Below, piece after piece: positions 46,909 through 58,725 of a stretch of 64,000 bases of DNA. Position 1 is the stretch's first letter. Each line of letters opens with the position of its first letter. Source of the DNA: Streptomyces nymphaeiformis (GTDB lineage Bacteria; Actinomycetota; Actinomycetes; Streptomycetales; Streptomycetaceae); assembly GCF_014203895.1 (NCBI RefSeq), contig NZ_JACHJY010000003.1, forward strand, positions 434,001-498,000, in the 5' to 3' direction. Position numbers and translations under genes: made by a program. A model generated the notes under the pieces. That model saw only the letters and a list, made by a program, of their open reading frames with translations, was not told where the DNA came from and ran no database searches.

Positions 46909-47610
46909 ATGCGGCACCACGACCGTCCCGGCCACACCGAATCCGTCCAGGGCCCGGCGCGCCCCGACCGCCTCGACGACCACCGGCCCCGCGCCGTGGG
47001 CCGGCACCGCAGAGCGGGCGGGACGCGGCGGCGCGGGCCGCGCCGTCCGTCGTTCCGTACGGCCGTCCTCCTCGGCGGATCCGCGGCGGCGGTGCTCACG
47101 GTGGTGACCGGGATGTACGTGGCCACGCCGGCCACCGGCACGACGCCGGCCGGGGCTCCGGACGAGGTCGCGGCGGTGCCGGTGCAGGTCGCCGCGGCAC
47201 CTGGCCAGGCCGCCGCCGGGAAGGCCGCGCGGTTCGTGCAGGACGTCGTCGAGCTGGCCAACGCCGAGCGCGAGAAGGCCGGTTGCGGGCCGCTGCGCTC
47301 CGAGGGACACCTGCGGAACGCCGCCCAGGGGCACGCCGACGACATGGCCGCCCGCGACTACTACGAGCACCACAGCCCGGAGGGGCGCGACGCGGGCGAC
47401 CGGATGAGCGGCGCGGGGTACGCGTGGTCGGCCTGGGGAGAGAACATCCACCGCGGGCCGAAGACCCCGGCCAAGGCCATGGCGGACTGGATGGACAGTC
47501 CCGGGCACCGGGCGAACATCCTCAACTGCTCGTTCAGGGACATCGGCGTCGGCGTGACCCTCGCCGCCAACGGGCCCTGGTGGGTGCAGGACTTCGGCAT
47601 CCGCCGCTGA
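46909..47610 (+). CDS. Membrane-anchored CAP (SCP-like) domain protein
   Basis: A 233-residue protein. A basic cytoplasmic N-terminus (RRAGGTRRRGPRRPS) leads to one helix (AVLLGGSAAAVLTVVTGMYV, ~52-71), a linker, and a CAP domain (~108-233) outside. CAP motifs include VVELANAEREKAGC, HADDMAARDYYEHHSPEG, AWGENIHRG and SPGHRANILNC. The Cys pair may form a disulfide. The biochemical role is unknown; bacterial CAP proteins act at the cell surface. It ends 9 bp from the convergent sigma-CAP gene, whose extracellular domain is of the same family. Confidence 0.9.
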   Translation: MRHHDRPGHTESVQGPARPDRLDDHRPRAVGRHRRAGGTRRRGPRRPSFRTAVLLGGSAAAVLTVVTGMYVATPATGTTPAGAPDEVAAVPVQVAAAPGQAAAGKAARFVQDVVELANAEREKAGCGPLRSEGHLRNAAQGHADDMAARDYYEHHSPEGRDAGDRMSGAGYAWSAWGENIHRGPKTPAKAMADWMDSPGHRANILNCSFRDIGVGVTLAANGPWWVQDFGIRR

Positions 47611-47619
47611 GGACACGCC

Positions 47620-49218
47620 TCAGGGGGAAGCCAGTTGCTGCACCCAGATGCGGCCGGCCGGTCCGGGCACCGACGCCACGCCGGTGTCCCGGTACCGGCA
47701 GTCGAGCATGTTCTCCTCGTGCATGGACCCGTCCTGCCAGTCCTCGACGACGGCCTCCGGATCGGCCGCGCCCCGCGCCAGGTTCTCGGCCCAGGCGCTC
47801 CAGTCGTATCCGGCGGCGGTGATCCGGGCGTCCGCGAACTCGCCCTCGGGGTTTCTGTGCCCGTAGTAGCCGCGCGCGACCATGTCGCGGGCGGAGGCCC
47901 GGGCCGCCGCGACCAGCCGGGGATCGGTCCGCAGCGGCGCGCAACCGGCCGCGGCCCGCAGCCGGTTGACGAGCGCGGTGACCTGCTCCCCCACGTCGGG
48001 CACGGGCGTCGGGCGCGGAGTACGGCGGGGCGTGGGGGCGACGGTCGTCGGTGCGGGGGTGGTGACGGTCGGGCTCGGCGAGGCCGTGGCCGGTGCGGCC
48101 GTCACCGGAGGCGCGGCGACCGGCCGCCCGGGCCTGACCTGCGCCTCCGGCCGCGGAGGTACGAGAAGGGCGACCGCCCCGAGCACGGCGACGGCCACGA
48201 CTCCGGCGGCGAGGGCGCGCCGCGGCAGAGCCCACCGCCCGGAGGCGCCGGAGGCGTCAGCCGGCGCGGGCCCGTGGGTCACGCCCTCGGCCCCCGGCGC
48301 ATGGGCCTGCGCCGGCATGTGGCCGACGTGATCGGTGCCGGGTGCGCCGGCCACGTGCCCGGTGCCGGACGTGCTCGGGGCATCGGGCAGTTCGGAGGCG
48401 TGCGCGGCCCACTCCGTGGCCGGTGCGTCCGTGAGCGTGCTCGCGGCCGTCAGGGGCGGGACCAGGCCGATGCCGACGAGGAGGCCCTCGACGGGGACGA
48501 GGCCGCGGCGGCCGGTCGCGCGGGAGGTGCAGGCGGTGCAGGTGCGCAGGTGGCGAGCTATCCGCTTGCGCCAGAGCGGGGAGGGGCGGCCGTCCCAGGC
48601 CTCGACCGTGCCGGCGAGCTCCGGGCACGGCGGCAGCGCGTCCAGGGCGCGGACCACGGCGCGGCCGGTGTCCAGGCGCTCCTTCATCCGCTGGACGCGG
48701 ACGGCGGCGTGCTGCGGGCTGACGCCGAGGCCCTCGGCGAGCTCGGCGCGGGTGAGTTCGCCGGCGGCCTCCAGCCACCACAGGGCGAGGAGTTCGGCGT
48801 CGTCCTCGTCGAGCCAGCGCGTGGCGCGGGCCACGTCGCGGCGCTGCCCGGACAGGCCGAGGCGGAGGATGGTGAGCTCGGTGAAGTCGCCGGCCGGGTC
48901 GGCGAGGTCCGCGGCCCGGTCGAGACCGGGCACGGGCGCGCGCCGGTGTTCGTGCCAGCGGCGCCGTATCCCGTTCATGGCGATGGCGACGAGCCAGGAC
49001 CGGAAGCGGGACGGGTCGCGCAGGCCCGTGAGGCCGTCGAGGGCGCGGACCATCGTCTCCTGGACGATGTCGTCCGTGTCGGCGTGGCCGTCGAGGGCCC
49101 GGCCGACGATGTTGTGGACGAGCGGCAGGTGAGCGCGGACGAGTGTGTCCCTGGCGTCCGCGTCACCCGCCCTGGCCGCCTCCACGAGGACGGTGGTGCG
49201 CCGCTCGTCGCTGTGCAT
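47620..49218 (-). CDS. ECF sigma factor fused to zinc-finger, TM helix and extracellular CAP domain
   Basis: A 532-residue fusion. Sigma region 2 (~25-95) has DTDDIVQETMVRALDGL and FRSWLVAIAMNGIRRRW; region 4 (~135-190) has LTRAELAEGLGVSPQHAAVR. Next is H223-x3-C227-x2-C230, the zinc motif of anti-sigma factors. An acidic linker precedes a membrane helix (ALAAGVVAVAVLGAVALLV, ~335-353), a Pro/Thr-rich stalk and a CAP domain (~408-532) with ARGYYGHRNPEG and SMHEENMLDC. The sigma part would sit in the cytoplasm tethered to the membrane. An outside signal, and perhaps proteolysis, could control its release. GAGGGAG precedes the ATG. Confidence 0.9.
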   Translation of the reverse strand: MHSDERRTTVLVEAARAGDADARDTLVRAHLPLVHNIVGRALDGHADTDDIVQETMVRALDGLTGLRDPSRFRSWLVAIAMNGIRRRWHEHRRAPVPGLDRAADLADPAGDFTELTILRLGLSGQRRDVARATRWLDEDDAELLALWWLEAAGELTRAELAEGLGVSPQHAAVRVQRMKERLDTGRAVVRALDALPPCPELAGTVEAWDGRPSPLWRKRIARHLRTCTACTSRATGRRGLVPVEGLLVGIGLVPPLTAASTLTDAPATEWAAHASELPDAPSTSGTGHVAGAPGTDHVGHMPAQAHAPGAEGVTHGPAPADASGASGRWALPRRALAAGVVAVAVLGAVALLVPPRPEAQVRPGRPVAAPPVTAAPATASPSPTVTTPAPTTVAPTPRRTPRPTPVPDVGEQVTALVNRLRAAAGCAPLRTDPRLVAAARASARDMVARGYYGHRNPEGEFADARITAAGYDWSAWAENLARGAADPEAVVEDWQDGSMHEENMLDCRYRDTGVASVPGPAGRIWVQQLASP

Positions 49219-49306
49219 CGATGTGCTCCCTCATCCCTGAGTCCGAGTCCCCCGTGACAGGAGATCCGTGGGCGTGGGAGGGATAACGGTTTCTGCGGGA
49301 CGGCTG

Positions 49307-49597
49307 CTATCTCGGGGGTACGGGCAGGCGCGGGACCGTGGCCCCGTTCCCCTCCCGGACGGCTGCCACGACGGCGTCGTGGAGCTCGCGGCTCTCCTCC
49401 TCCGAATCGCACGGAACGGGACTGCCCGACATGGTGAACCAGTCGGATGCGCCGCTGTACTGCACGGCCACGCGTGCCTCGCGCTCGGCCCAGGTCGTGT
49501 GGACGGTCAGATCGCCCGTGACGGCTCCGGCCTCGTCGGTCAGCACCCCACCTCGCCCGGTGTAGACACCGGCGGTCGTCCAAGATGCCCAGCTCAT
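49307..49597 (-). CDS. Small conserved hypothetical protein
   Basis: A 96-residue soluble protein starting MSWASWTTAGVYT. It has beta-strand-rich segments (LTVHTTWAEREARVAVQYSG) and a helical end (ELHDAVVAAVREG). No domain is recognised. The ATG at 49597 follows GGAGG closely; a GTG six codons earlier is possible. It lies downstream of the isocitrate dehydrogenase terminator and upstream of the sigma-CAP gene on the same strand. Confidence 0.65.
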   Translation of the reverse strand: MSWASWTTAGVYTGRGGVLTDEAGAVTGDLTVHTTWAEREARVAVQYSGASDWFTMSGSPVPCDSEEESRELHDAVVAAVREGNGATVPRLPVPPR

Positions 49598-49641
49598 GCC
49601 CTCCAGGGTCACACCCGGAGGTGAGATGCGCCACCGACGGG

Positions 49642-49676
49642 ACCGCCCCGGCCGGAGGAGCTCCGGCCGGGGCGGT
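49642..49676 (-). terminator. Hairpin terminator of isocitrate dehydrogenase
   Basis: Perfect 16-bp stem starting ACCGCCCCGGCCGGAG with a GAG loop, 40 bp beyond the icd stop. Confidence 0.85.
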
Positions 49677-49715
49677 ACGGTCACGCGCCGGGGCGGGCGA
49701 CGGGTCCCGCGCCGG

Positions 49716-53058
<3,343 letters not shown>

Positions 53059-53204
53059 GCCCCGATTCGAACCCACGCGCGCGCGCGGCGCCCGCTGGAC
53101 TCACCCGAACGACACGCCGAGGGGCGGGGGCCGAGCGGGGCTCTTGTCCGCCCGGGAGACCGCACGCGGCGGCTCCCGCCGCCGGAGCCGGGGCGCGGAC
53201 GGCG

Positions 53205-53495
53205 TCAGCGGTCCCGGCGCGGGACCTGCGCCAGCACCAGGAGGACGAGTCCTCCGAGGAGGCCGAGGAGAGTCGCCACGCCCAGGCCGGAGCGCAGGAC
53301 GAGGTCGTCCGCGAGTTGCCCGCACGCCTGGATCGCGAACGCCGCGGCCATCGCCGACTGGCCCCAGCCGTGCAGCGCCGTCCGGAAGACGCGCCGCCGC
53401 TGCCAGGACGGCATCCAGCCGGTGCGGAGCGCGGCCGCTCCGGAGAGGCCGAGCAGCAGCGCCAGCGCGCCCGGTATGACGACGTACCAGTCCAT
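53205..53495 (-). CDS. Small membrane protein
   Basis: A 96-residue protein with about three hydrophobic helices: VVIPGALALLLGLSGAAAL, SAMAAAFAIQACG and the C-terminal LGLLGGLVLLVLAQVP followed by RRDR. No family function is known. It lies 43 bp after the GH15 gene on the same strand and may be co-transcribed. Confidence 0.7.
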   Translation of the reverse strand: MDWYVVIPGALALLLGLSGAAALRTGWMPSWQRRRVFRTALHGWGQSAMAAAFAIQACGQLADDLVLRSGLGVATLLGLLGGLVLLVLAQVPRRDR

Positions 53496-53538
53496 GCCCG
53501 CCCCCAGTCCCCCGGCCCTCCGCCGGAGTTCAGCCAGA

Positions 53539-55389
53539 TCATGCCACGGCGACGCGACCCCGGTCGCGGTCGTGGCGGCGGGTGCCGTACAGGGTGAACG
53601 CCGTGTTCACCAGGGCGACATGACTGAGCGCCTGGGGCGTGTTCCCGAGCTGGCGGCCCGCCACGGGGTCCCATTCCTCGGAGAGGAGCCCGACGTCGTT
53701 GCGGACGTCGAGGACCCGCTCGAAGACGGTCCTGGCCTCGTCGGCGCGGCCGGTCATGGCGAGCGCGTCGGCGTACCAGAACGTGCAGGCGACGAAGCTC
53801 CCCTCGGTGCCGCCGAGGTCGTCGAGCTCGTGTCTGCCGCCGTCCCGGACGTCGCCGTACCGGCGCAGGAAGCCGTGGTCGTCGAGCCGCTCCATCGCCC
53901 GGATCGTGCTGAGGACGCGGGGGTCGCCGGCGGGGAGGAAGCCGAGCCGGGGGATCAGCAGGGCGGTCGCGTCGACCTGGGTGCTCCCGTAGTACTGGGT
54001 GAACGACCGCTGTTCCTCGCTCCATCCCCGGGCGCAGATCTCCGCGTGCAGTTCGGTGCGGAGCGCCTGCCAGTGGGCGAGGGAGCCGCGCAGTCCGGCG
54101 ACGCGGGCGAGGCGGACTGCCCGGTCGGCGGCGACCCAGGCCATGACCTTGGAGTGGACGAAGTGGCGGCGCGGGCCCCGGACTTCCCAGATGCCCTCGT
54201 CGGGTTCCCGCCAGCGTTTGCCGAGGTAGTCCAGGAGCGAGGCCACCAGGGCCCAGGCCGCGGGGTCGAGGGCGATGCCCGCGCGGACGGCCGAGTAGAC
54301 GGTGCTGAGCACCTCGCCGTAGATGTCGAGCTGGAACTGGCCGACGGCGGCGTTGCCGAATCTGACGGGCTGTGAGTTCTCGTAGCCGGGGAGCCAGTCG
54401 GCGTACGTCTCGGGGAGCCGTCGCTGGCCCTCGACCCCGTACAGCGGCTGGAGGTCGGCGGGGTCGCCCGCGACGGCGCGCAGCAGCCAGTCCGTCCAGG
54501 CCAGCGCCTCCCTGCGGTATCCGCTGCGGAGCAGACAGGAGAGGGTGAAGGTGGAGTCCCGCAGCCAGCAGAAGCGGTAGTCCCAGTTGCGGCCGCCGCC
54601 GACGCACTCGGGGAGCGAGGCGGTGGCTGCGGCGACGATGCCGCCGGTCGGGGCGTAGGTGAGGGCCTTGAGGGTGAGCAGGGAGCGGATCACGGCCTCG
54701 CGCGCGGGGCCTTCGTAGCGGAGGGTGGCGGCCCAGTCGTTCCAGAAGGCGAGGGTGCGGGTGAGCGCGTCGGCGACGCCGGCGGGCGAGAGCGGCGGGG
54801 GTGCGGGGGCGTGGGAGGGGCTCCAGCCGAGGACGAAGGCGACCCGCCGGCCGGCGGTGACGGTGAACTCGCAGCTCGTACGGCCGGGGGTGACGTCGAG
54901 TTCGACGCCGGGCCCGCAGGAGAGCCGGGTGGCGTCGGGTCCGGCGACGGAGACGACGGTGCGGCGGTCCGTGGCGCGGGTCCAGGGCACGATGCTGCCG
55001 TGGTGGAACCGGACGCTCAACTCGCCCCGCACGGCCACCCGTCCGGCGATCCCCTCGACGACACGGACGATCCTCGGGCCGCCGCCGGACGGGAGGCCGC
55101 CCCGCGAGCGCGGCGGCATGAAGTCGGTGATCCGGACCGTGCCGGTGAGGGTCTCCCACCAGGTGTCGAGGACCAGCGTGTCGCCCCGGTAACTCCTGCG
55201 CGTGCAGCGGCCGTTGCCGACCGGGGCGAGGATCCAGCGGCCGTGGTCCGGCTCCCCGAGGAGGCCGGCGAGACAGGCGGGCGAGTCGAAGCGGGGCGCG
55301 CACCACCAGTCGACGGACCCGTCGGTCCCGATGAGCGCGGCAGTCTCCAGGTCACCGACGAGGGCGTAGTCCTCAATTCGCCCTGCCAT
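53539..55389 (-). CDS. Glycoside hydrolase family 15 protein (glucoamylase/trehalase-like)
   Basis: A 616-residue cytosolic protein. The N-terminal beta-sandwich starts IEDYALVGDLETAALIG and contains GSVDWWCAPRFDSPACLAGL (quoted as one motif). The (alpha/alpha)6 barrel has NWDYRFCWLRDSTFTL, GVEGQRRLPE and, near the end, the catalytic-Glu region LLSEEWDPVAGRQLGNTPQA. Members include trehalases and glucoamylase-like dextranases of actinomycetes, so a trehalose or short alpha-glucan substrate is likely. The ATG at 55389 is the only plausible start, although GGAGG is 14 bases away. Confidence 0.9.
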   Translation of the reverse strand: MAGRIEDYALVGDLETAALIGTDGSVDWWCAPRFDSPACLAGLLGEPDHGRWILAPVGNGRCTRRSYRGDTLVLDTWWETLTGTVRITDFMPPRSRGGLPSGGGPRIVRVVEGIAGRVAVRGELSVRFHHGSIVPWTRATDRRTVVSVAGPDATRLSCGPGVELDVTPGRTSCEFTVTAGRRVAFVLGWSPSHAPAPPPLSPAGVADALTRTLAFWNDWAATLRYEGPAREAVIRSLLTLKALTYAPTGGIVAAATASLPECVGGGRNWDYRFCWLRDSTFTLSCLLRSGYRREALAWTDWLLRAVAGDPADLQPLYGVEGQRRLPETYADWLPGYENSQPVRFGNAAVGQFQLDIYGEVLSTVYSAVRAGIALDPAAWALVASLLDYLGKRWREPDEGIWEVRGPRRHFVHSKVMAWVAADRAVRLARVAGLRGSLAHWQALRTELHAEICARGWSEEQRSFTQYYGSTQVDATALLIPRLGFLPAGDPRVLSTIRAMERLDDHGFLRRYGDVRDGGRHELDDLGGTEGSFVACTFWYADALAMTGRADEARTVFERVLDVRNDVGLLSEEWDPVAGRQLGNTPQALSHVALVNTAFTLYGTRRHDRDRGRVAVA

Positions 55390-55566
55390 GACCGGATTGT
55401 ATTCCTCCCGGAGAACACGCGCAGAAATGACCTGGTGACAGGGCACGTCATTCCTTCGCGGGCGTCCGCATATTCTTCCGTTCTCCTTGACGGCATCACC
55501 GCGGGCGCAGGATTCTGAGAAAGCGGTCCGGTCACGAAATGCCGAACCGGCCAGTCAGGGCGTACC

Positions 55567-55611
55567 GATGAGTAGCGATTCCCGATGAGTGAGTAGCGGT
55601 TCCCGATGAGC
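55567..55611. repeat. Short direct repeats at the glycosyltransferase start
   Basis: GATGAG...TAGCG(A/G)TTCCC occurs twice in succession and GATGAG a third time, the last containing the start codon at 55606. The repeat duplicates ATG and TGAG codons just before the gene. Confidence 0.6.
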
Positions 55612-56379
55612 GGTGATGCGCATCCGCTGCGCCGGTCGACCGACCGGACGCCCCTCCCCGGCACCCGGACGGTGAGTCTCGTCCTCACGGCCCGCCCCGG
55701 TGACGGGCGCCCTGGAGCGGCCCTGGACCGGCTCCTCGGCCAGGTGCCGGCGAGCGTGCGGGAGGTCGTCCTGATCGGCGGCCCCGCCGGGGCGGGCGCC
55801 GCCCGCGACGGGCTCCGCGTGGTCCGGCTCGGGGACTGGGACTTCGCGCGGGGCGACATCCCGCACGCGGCCCTGCTCGCGGCGACCGGTGACCTGATCG
55901 TCCTGATGAACGCCGACGGCAGCATGTCGCCGCACGAGATCCCGCATTACCTGCACTACCTGGAAAGCGGTTACGACTTCGTGAAGGGCTCGCGTTTCAT
56001 CGCGGGCGGCGACTACGCCGACTATCCGCTGTCGCGGCGGGTCGGGCACCGCGCGCTGCTGCGACTCGCCCGCCGGCTCTACGGTCAGCACCTCACGGAT
56101 CTCTGGTACGGATTCTGCGCGTTCCGGCGGCCTTTCGTCGACCTCCTCGACCTGCGCGAGGACGGCGTCGAGCTCGGGGCGGAACTCGTCACGCACGCGT
56201 TGCACTACGGGCTACGCGTCGCCGAGGTGCCGAGTCTCGAACTGCCGCGCCGTCACGATCCGTCGCATCCCCGCACGATCCGCGACGGCGCCCGCATCCT
56301 CGGCGCGCTCCTCCACGAGCGGCCGCACAACGCCCTGTCGCGCCTGGCGCACGGACCTTTCCGCAGCCCCTCCGGTTGA
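55606..56379 (+). CDS. Family 2-like glycosyltransferase
   Basis: A 257-residue protein with the GT-A nucleotide-sugar fold. VSLVLTARPGDGR is the first strand, DLIVLMNADGSMSPHEIPHY carries a DxD-like NADG, and YDFVKGSRFI plus DLWYGFCAFRR follow the pattern of polyprenyl-phosphate sugar transferases and related GT2 enzymes. It lacks the C-terminal membrane helices of dolichol-phosphate mannose synthase-like proteins. It is the first gene of a glycan-type cluster running to 60.7 kb. Confidence 0.87.
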   Translation: MSGDAHPLRRSTDRTPLPGTRTVSLVLTARPGDGRPGAALDRLLGQVPASVREVVLIGGPAGAGAARDGLRVVRLGDWDFARGDIPHAALLAATGDLIVLMNADGSMSPHEIPHYLHYLESGYDFVKGSRFIAGGDYADYPLSRRVGHRALLRLARRLYGQHLTDLWYGFCAFRRPFVDLLDLREDGVELGAELVTHALHYGLRVAEVPSLELPRRHDPSHPRTIRDGARILGALLHERPHNALSRLAHGPFRSPSG

Positions 56380-56485
56380 CGAACCGTACCGAAGGATGCT
56401 AACGCTGAAGTGAGCAATGTTTCAGGACGAACCAGGCCCTGAGGGCACCCCCCTCGGCAGGGTCGGTTGACGGAAGAGGCTCGAC

Positions 56486-56875
56486 GTGAACTCCAGCCCC
56501 CTCAGCCGAACGCCGGTGGCACCCGTTCCGCACCCGCTGCGACGCGTGACCGACTGGCCCCTCGCCGATGCCCGGCGCCGCCCGCTCTGCCGGTCCCCGC
56601 GCGCCGCGACGGCCCACCCGGCCCGCCGGGCCTCCGACCGGATCGTCCCCGTCGCCCCTTCGCGCCGGAGCGCGGCGTGCCGGCCGCGCTGCGCCGCCCG
56701 GCGGCGGCGCGCCCGCACGGCCCACACCCGCACCGCCCGCCGCGGCAGCGGCTCAGGCCCATCAGCCTGCTCGTCCGGACCAGCTCCGACACCCCGGTCC
56801 CGCGCCTCCGCGGACCCGGCCCCACGTGACCGTGGACCCGCCCACGCCGAGAAGCCTCGGAGGCGGGTGCCATGA
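56486..56875 (+). CDS. Doubtful Arg/Pro-rich ORF ahead of the GT4 fusion gene
   Basis: A 129-codon frame beginning GTG behind GGAAGAGG and ending in an ATGA overlap with the next gene, as real coupled genes do. The protein is Arg/Pro/Ala-rich with no domain. Third-position G/C is high in the first two thirds and drops in the last third, where the neighbouring frame ending at 56829 looks more coding. A frameshifted or decayed small gene is likely. The rest of 56380-56871 shows nothing else. Confidence 0.35.
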   Translation: MNSSPLSRTPVAPVPHPLRRVTDWPLADARRRPLCRSPRAATAHPARRASDRIVPVAPSRRSAACRPRCAARRRRARTAHTRTARRGSGSGPSACSSGPAPTPRSRASADPAPRDRGPAHAEKPRRRVP

Positions 56876-58725
56876 CCAGCGTCCGAGGGCCTCTGCTCGT
56901 CGCGGTGTCGGGACCCGACGACGCCGACACCTCCTCGCTCGTACGCCGGCTCGCGGTGCTGCTCCGCGAGCGCGGCGTCACCGTCCTCGCCCTCCCCTGC
57001 CGCGGCTGCTTCCTGTGCCGCCGGCTCCCGGTCCCGCCCCGCGTGAGGGACGCGGGGGAACCGGGCAGGGACGCGTGGGCGCGGCGCGCCACGGATCCCG
57101 AGCGCCGGGGACCCTGGCCGCGCCGTGCCCACGCCCTTCTCGACGCGGGGCTGCTCGCCGCGCGGATCGCCGTGGCCCGGCTGCGCGCGCGGGCACGGGC
57201 GCGCGGCCGGCAGGCCGTGGTCCTGACCGACCGGGGGCCGCTGGACGGCCTGGTGAGGTTCGGCCTCCCGGCCACTTCCCGGGCCGCGGCCTCCTTCCGC
57301 CGGATCGCCGACGGCTACGGTCTCACCCTGCTGGTGGAGACCGGTCCCGGGACGCTGCGCGCCCGGGGCCGCGAGGAGGCCGCGGGACCGTCGGCCGACT
57401 GGTGGGACCGCTGCCGCAGCTGGTCGCGCAGGCTGCCGCGGGTCACCCGGCTCGACGGCGACGGGGCTCCGTCCCTGGTGGCCGAGGCCGCCCTGCTCCG
57501 GATCCTCGACACGATGCGGGAGCGGGAGCGTGCGGCCGCCGCCGTTCCGGAGCGCGGCACGGCCGGAGCGCGGCGGCACGTCGTGGTGTCGGTCTACGAC
57601 GGCGCCGACGCCCCCGCCCACCGCAGCGGCGGGGCGCTGGTGGCCGGCAAGGTGGCCCGGCGGCTCGCCGAGGACTTCCGGGTGACCGTCGTGACGGCGG
57701 GGCGGCGCGGCGGCACCGAGGAGCGGGACGGCATCCGGTACGTGCGGCTCCCGGTGGGCCGGGCGGGCCCGCGCGCCGGGCAGCTGCTGTTCCTCGTGCT
57801 GCTGCCGTTCGTGGCCCGCCGGATCCGGCACGACCTGTGGCTGGAGAACTTCACTCCCCCGTACTCGACGAGCTTCCTGCCCCTGACGTCCGGTGCCCCC
57901 GTGATCGGCATCGACCAGGGGCGCCCCGGCGAGGCCTCGCGGAGGCGCCCCCGCCTCCCGTTCCTCCTCGTCGAGCGGCTCGGACTGCGCTGCTACCGGC
58001 ACATCGTGACGCCGAACAGCGCGGACGGCTCGACGATCCGCCGCCTCAACCCCCGGGCCGACGTGCAGGTCATCCCCAACGGGGTCGATCAGCGCCTGCT
58101 CGACGAGGCCCTGCTCGGGACCGGGCAGTTCATCCTCTTCCTGGGCCGGATCGACACCTGGGTCAAGGGCCTCGACCTGCTGCTCGACGCCTACGACCGG
58201 GCCCGGCCCCCGCTCGACCTGCTGCTCGCCGGCAGCGGCGCCCCCGCCGAGGAACGCCGCCTCACCGCGCTCATAGCCGCCCACAACCGCGATCCGCTGT
58301 CCCGGATCCACTGGGTCGGCTTCGCCGGCGAGGAACGCAAGCGCCAACTGCTGCGCGACAGCGCCTTCCTGGTGATGCCGTCGCGACATGAGACCTTCGG
58401 CCTGGTGGCCCTGGAGGGCATGGCGTACGGCAAGCCCGTGCTGCACTTCGACCTGCCCGCGCTGCGCTGGATGCGCGGCACCGGGGACGTGGCCGTGCCG
58501 CCGTTCGACGTGGCGGCGTTCGGCGCGCGGATGACCGAGCTGGCCTCGGACTCCGCGCTCCGCCAGTGCCTCGGCCACCGGGCCGGGATCACCGCGCAGC
58601 ACTACGCGTGGGACGAGATGACGGGCCGCTACCTGGCCCTGGCCCACCGGCTGCTCGACTCACCCGCCGCTGCGCGGCGGCCGCCGAGGAAGAGGGGTGC
58701 GTCGTCATGGCAGACGACCCGCTGA
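56872..58725 (+). CDS. Degenerate thymidylate-kinase-like domain fused to GT4 glycosyltransferase
   Basis: A 617-residue fusion. Residues 1-~210 have a P-loop kinase-like layout: VAVSGPDDADTSSLVRRL at the P-loop position (Lys replaced), VVLTDRGPLDGL matching the DR motif, and a Trp/Arg-rich lid-like stretch. Nucleotide phosphorylation is doubtful without the P-loop Lys. Residues ~233-600 are a GT-B glycosyltransferase of family 4, with VIPNGVD, LFLGRIDTWVKGLDLLLDAY and the Ex7E motif in HETFGLVALEGMAYGKP. It probably transfers a sugar from a nucleotide sugar. The stop overlaps the next gene by 19 bp. Confidence 0.85.
   Translation: MTSVRGPLLVAVSGPDDADTSSLVRRLAVLLRERGVTVLALPCRGCFLCRRLPVPPRVRDAGEPGRDAWARRATDPERRGPWPRRAHALLDAGLLAARIAVARLRARARARGRQAVVLTDRGPLDGLVRFGLPATSRAAASFRRIADGYGLTLLVETGPGTLRARGREEAAGPSADWWDRCRSWSRRLPRVTRLDGDGAPSLVAEAALLRILDTMRERERAAAAVPERGTAGARRHVVVSVYDGADAPAHRSGGALVAGKVARRLAEDFRVTVVTAGRRGGTEERDGIRYVRLPVGRAGPRAGQLLFLVLLPFVARRIRHDLWLENFTPPYSTSFLPLTSGAPVIGIDQGRPGEASRRRPRLPFLLVERLGLRCYRHIVTPNSADGSTIRRLNPRADVQVIPNGVDQRLLDEALLGTGQFILFLGRIDTWVKGLDLLLDAYDRARPPLDLLLAGSGAPAEERRLTALIAAHNRDPLSRIHWVGFAGEERKRQLLRDSAFLVMPSRHETFGLVALEGMAYGKPVLHFDLPALRWMRGTGDVAVPPFDVAAFGARMTELASDSALRQCLGHRAGITAQHYAWDEMTGRYLALAHRLLDSPAAARRPPRKRGASSWQTTR

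Noticed and set aside
53061..53080. GGTTCGAAT-like tRNA T-arm sequence on the minus strand
   Set aside because: Flanks do not pair as a T-stem, and no D-arm, anticodon arm or acceptor stem is present; it is the leader of the PAP2 gene.
56467..56829. 120-codon frame MTEEARRELQPPQ...
   Set aside because: TTG start with poor third-position G/C in its first half; only its tail looks coding, treated under the frame-change finding.
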